From contig CAUZEO010000113.1 of the NCBI GenBank assembly GCA_963578625.1, positions 1-14,069 of the forward strand: DNA of 14,069 bases, written 5' to 3'. The notes beneath the pieces were generated by a model, which saw nothing but the letters and a program-made list of their open reading frames with translations, was not told the origin of the DNA and did not search any database. Both the position numbers and the translations under genes were made by a program. Positions within the stretch are counted from its first letter, which is position 1. Each line of letters opens with the position of its first letter. This DNA comes from CAUZEO01 sp963578625 (GTDB lineage Bacteria > Verrucomicrobiota > Kiritimatiellia > SLOV01). This document shows, in pieces, positions 13,196-14,069 of the stretch.

Positions 13196-14069
13196 ATGAG
13201 AGTACCAGTGAAAACGAGCGGAGGTGGAGTTCGGAGCCTGAGAACGGCCGGTTCGATTCTGGTGTTTGGGTTAGTCGCATTCAGTGCCACGGCATCTGAA
13301 AAGAACCAGGGCACGTGTATCATTGCGAAGCCCGTTCTGCTCTCGGAGAACGCCTCAGGCAGCGCGACCGGGATTGAAATCCCGGCGAGTGACCCCGACA
13401 GTGAATCAACGGCCATCAGTACCGCCGATAAAATACGTTCGTGCGCACCGCAAATTACCCGCCCTCCCGATGTGGAACTGGATCTGGCTGCTTCGATCGA
13501 CCCATCAGTGACCGGCGAGCCTAAGTTTACACTGGCTCGAAATTGTGTGCTTGCCGAAAGATCTTTTACGGATCGCACCGTGGAGGCTACCTGCCCTGCC
13601 CGGGAGGTCCTGGAACGAGTATGGAAAATTACGGCGACCTGTGGGAAATCCGCCGTCTGTATCCAAAAGATCTCCCGGGTCGACATCGTCGCACCAAAGA
13701 TCGTCCATTGTCCGGGCGATGTGACCGTGATTTGCGGCGAGTCCACCAGCCCAGCGGAAACCGGGGAATCTGTTGCGACAGATAACTCCTGTGTCGCGCC
13801 GAAGATCACTTTTGTCGATGCGGTGGGTCCGGGCGTCCGCCCACAGGAGTTGGCAATCACACGAACCTGGACCGCAACAGACGATTGCGGCAATGCCGCG
13901 AGCGAGATCCAAGTGATCACCGTCGTCGATACGAAAGCCCCGGAGTTGACGGCACCGGCGGATGCGACCGTCGGGTGCGACCAGCCCACAGATCCCGCAT
14001 CCATTGGCATGGCAACCGCGTTGGACGGTTGTGACGTCCTGCCGGTCCTCTCCTTCGAAGATTCGATTT
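13196..14069 (+). CDS. Secreted cysteine-rich HYR-like repeat protein, 3' end outside the window
   Basis: The frame is open from the ATG at 13196 to the right edge (291 codons). AAGGAG lies six bases upstream. The N-terminus is basic (MRVPVKTSGGGVRSLR), followed by the hydrophobic stretch TAGSILVFGLVAFS and a probable cleavage after ATA, so it is an exported protein. After an N-terminal region with scattered Cys, two HYR-type units appear: each contains APKIVHCPGDVTVICGE or APELTAPADATVGCDQ, then TDNSC or LDGCD, and RTWTATDDCGNAAS with the following QVITVVDT. Such hyalin-repeat (Ig-like) modules form elongated stalks in adhesins and surface or matrix proteins. The even Cys spacing suggests disulfides. 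C-terminal anchoring or sorting signals are outside the window. Confidence 0.8.
   Translation, partial: MRVPVKTSGGGVRSLRTAGSILVFGLVAFSATASEKNQGTCIIAKPVLLSENASGSATGIEIPASDPDSESTAISTADKIRSCAPQITRPPDVELDLAASIDPSVTGEPKFTLARNCVLAERSFTDRTVEATCPAREVLERVWKITATCGKSAVCIQKISRVDIVAPKIVHCPGDVTVICGESTSPAETGESVATDNSCVAPKITFVDAVGPGVRPQELAITRTWTATDDCGNAASEIQVITVVDTKAPELTAPADATVGCDQPTDPASIGMATALDGCDVLPVLSFEDSI

Overview
The window (about 14 kb, moderately GC-rich) looks like part of a free-living or environmental bacterial genome of the Planctomycetota, Hydrogenedentota, Poribacteria or Lentisphaerota kind. This is an inference from gene content: PQQ-like beta-propeller secreted proteins, several phytanoyl-CoA-dioxygenase-like (PhyH) enzymes, a Gfo/Idh/MocA oxidoreductase, a nitrilase-type hydrolase, a HYR-like secreted protein and many palindromic intergenic repeats. 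No marker gene in the window fixes the phylum.

Layout. (1) 1-5000, minus strand: a tight four-gene operon read right to left. It holds a class II aldolase, a 4HBT/YbgC-type thioesterase, a 736-residue secreted PQQ-like propeller with extra C-terminal domains, and a second PQQ-like propeller that runs off the left edge. The last three genes overlap at their ends. (2) 5001-5326: a divergent spacer carrying a perfect 16-bp inverted repeat whose arms are each hairpins. (3) 5327-7013, plus strand: a membrane protein gene split by an apparent one-base frameshift, a TerC-family membrane protein with an excellent Shine-Dalgarno, and a tRNA-Val(CAC) with its own consensus-like promoter overlapping the terC stop. 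(4) 7014-7568: a gene-free patch with an IS91-like transposase relic and three successive large inverted repeats. (5) 7569-8801, minus: a nitrilase-superfamily hydrolase preceded by the broken N-terminal remnant of a PhyH dioxygenase gene. (6) 9055-11020, plus: an intact PhyH dioxygenase overlapping a Gfo/Idh/MocA oxidoreductase by 8 bases, followed by an orphan coding-like fragment (11061-about 11350). (7) 11381-12850, minus: a second intact PhyH dioxygenase followed by a transaldolase/fructose-6-phosphate-aldolase-like enzyme. (8) 12851-14069: a structured leader and the start of a secreted, cysteine-rich HYR-like protein that runs off the right edge.

How the genes may work together. The aldolase, oxidoreductase, transaldolase-like enzyme, dioxygenases and nitrilase suggest breakdown or remodelling of unusual sugars, polyols or small amides, and the left operon links a sugar-phosphate-type aldolase with exported propeller proteins. 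None of these substrates can be read from the sequence. No complete defence system, CRISPR array or phage module is visible. The most unusual material is the left operon's gene combination, the inverted-repeat cluster downstream of the tRNA, and the leader of the HYR gene.
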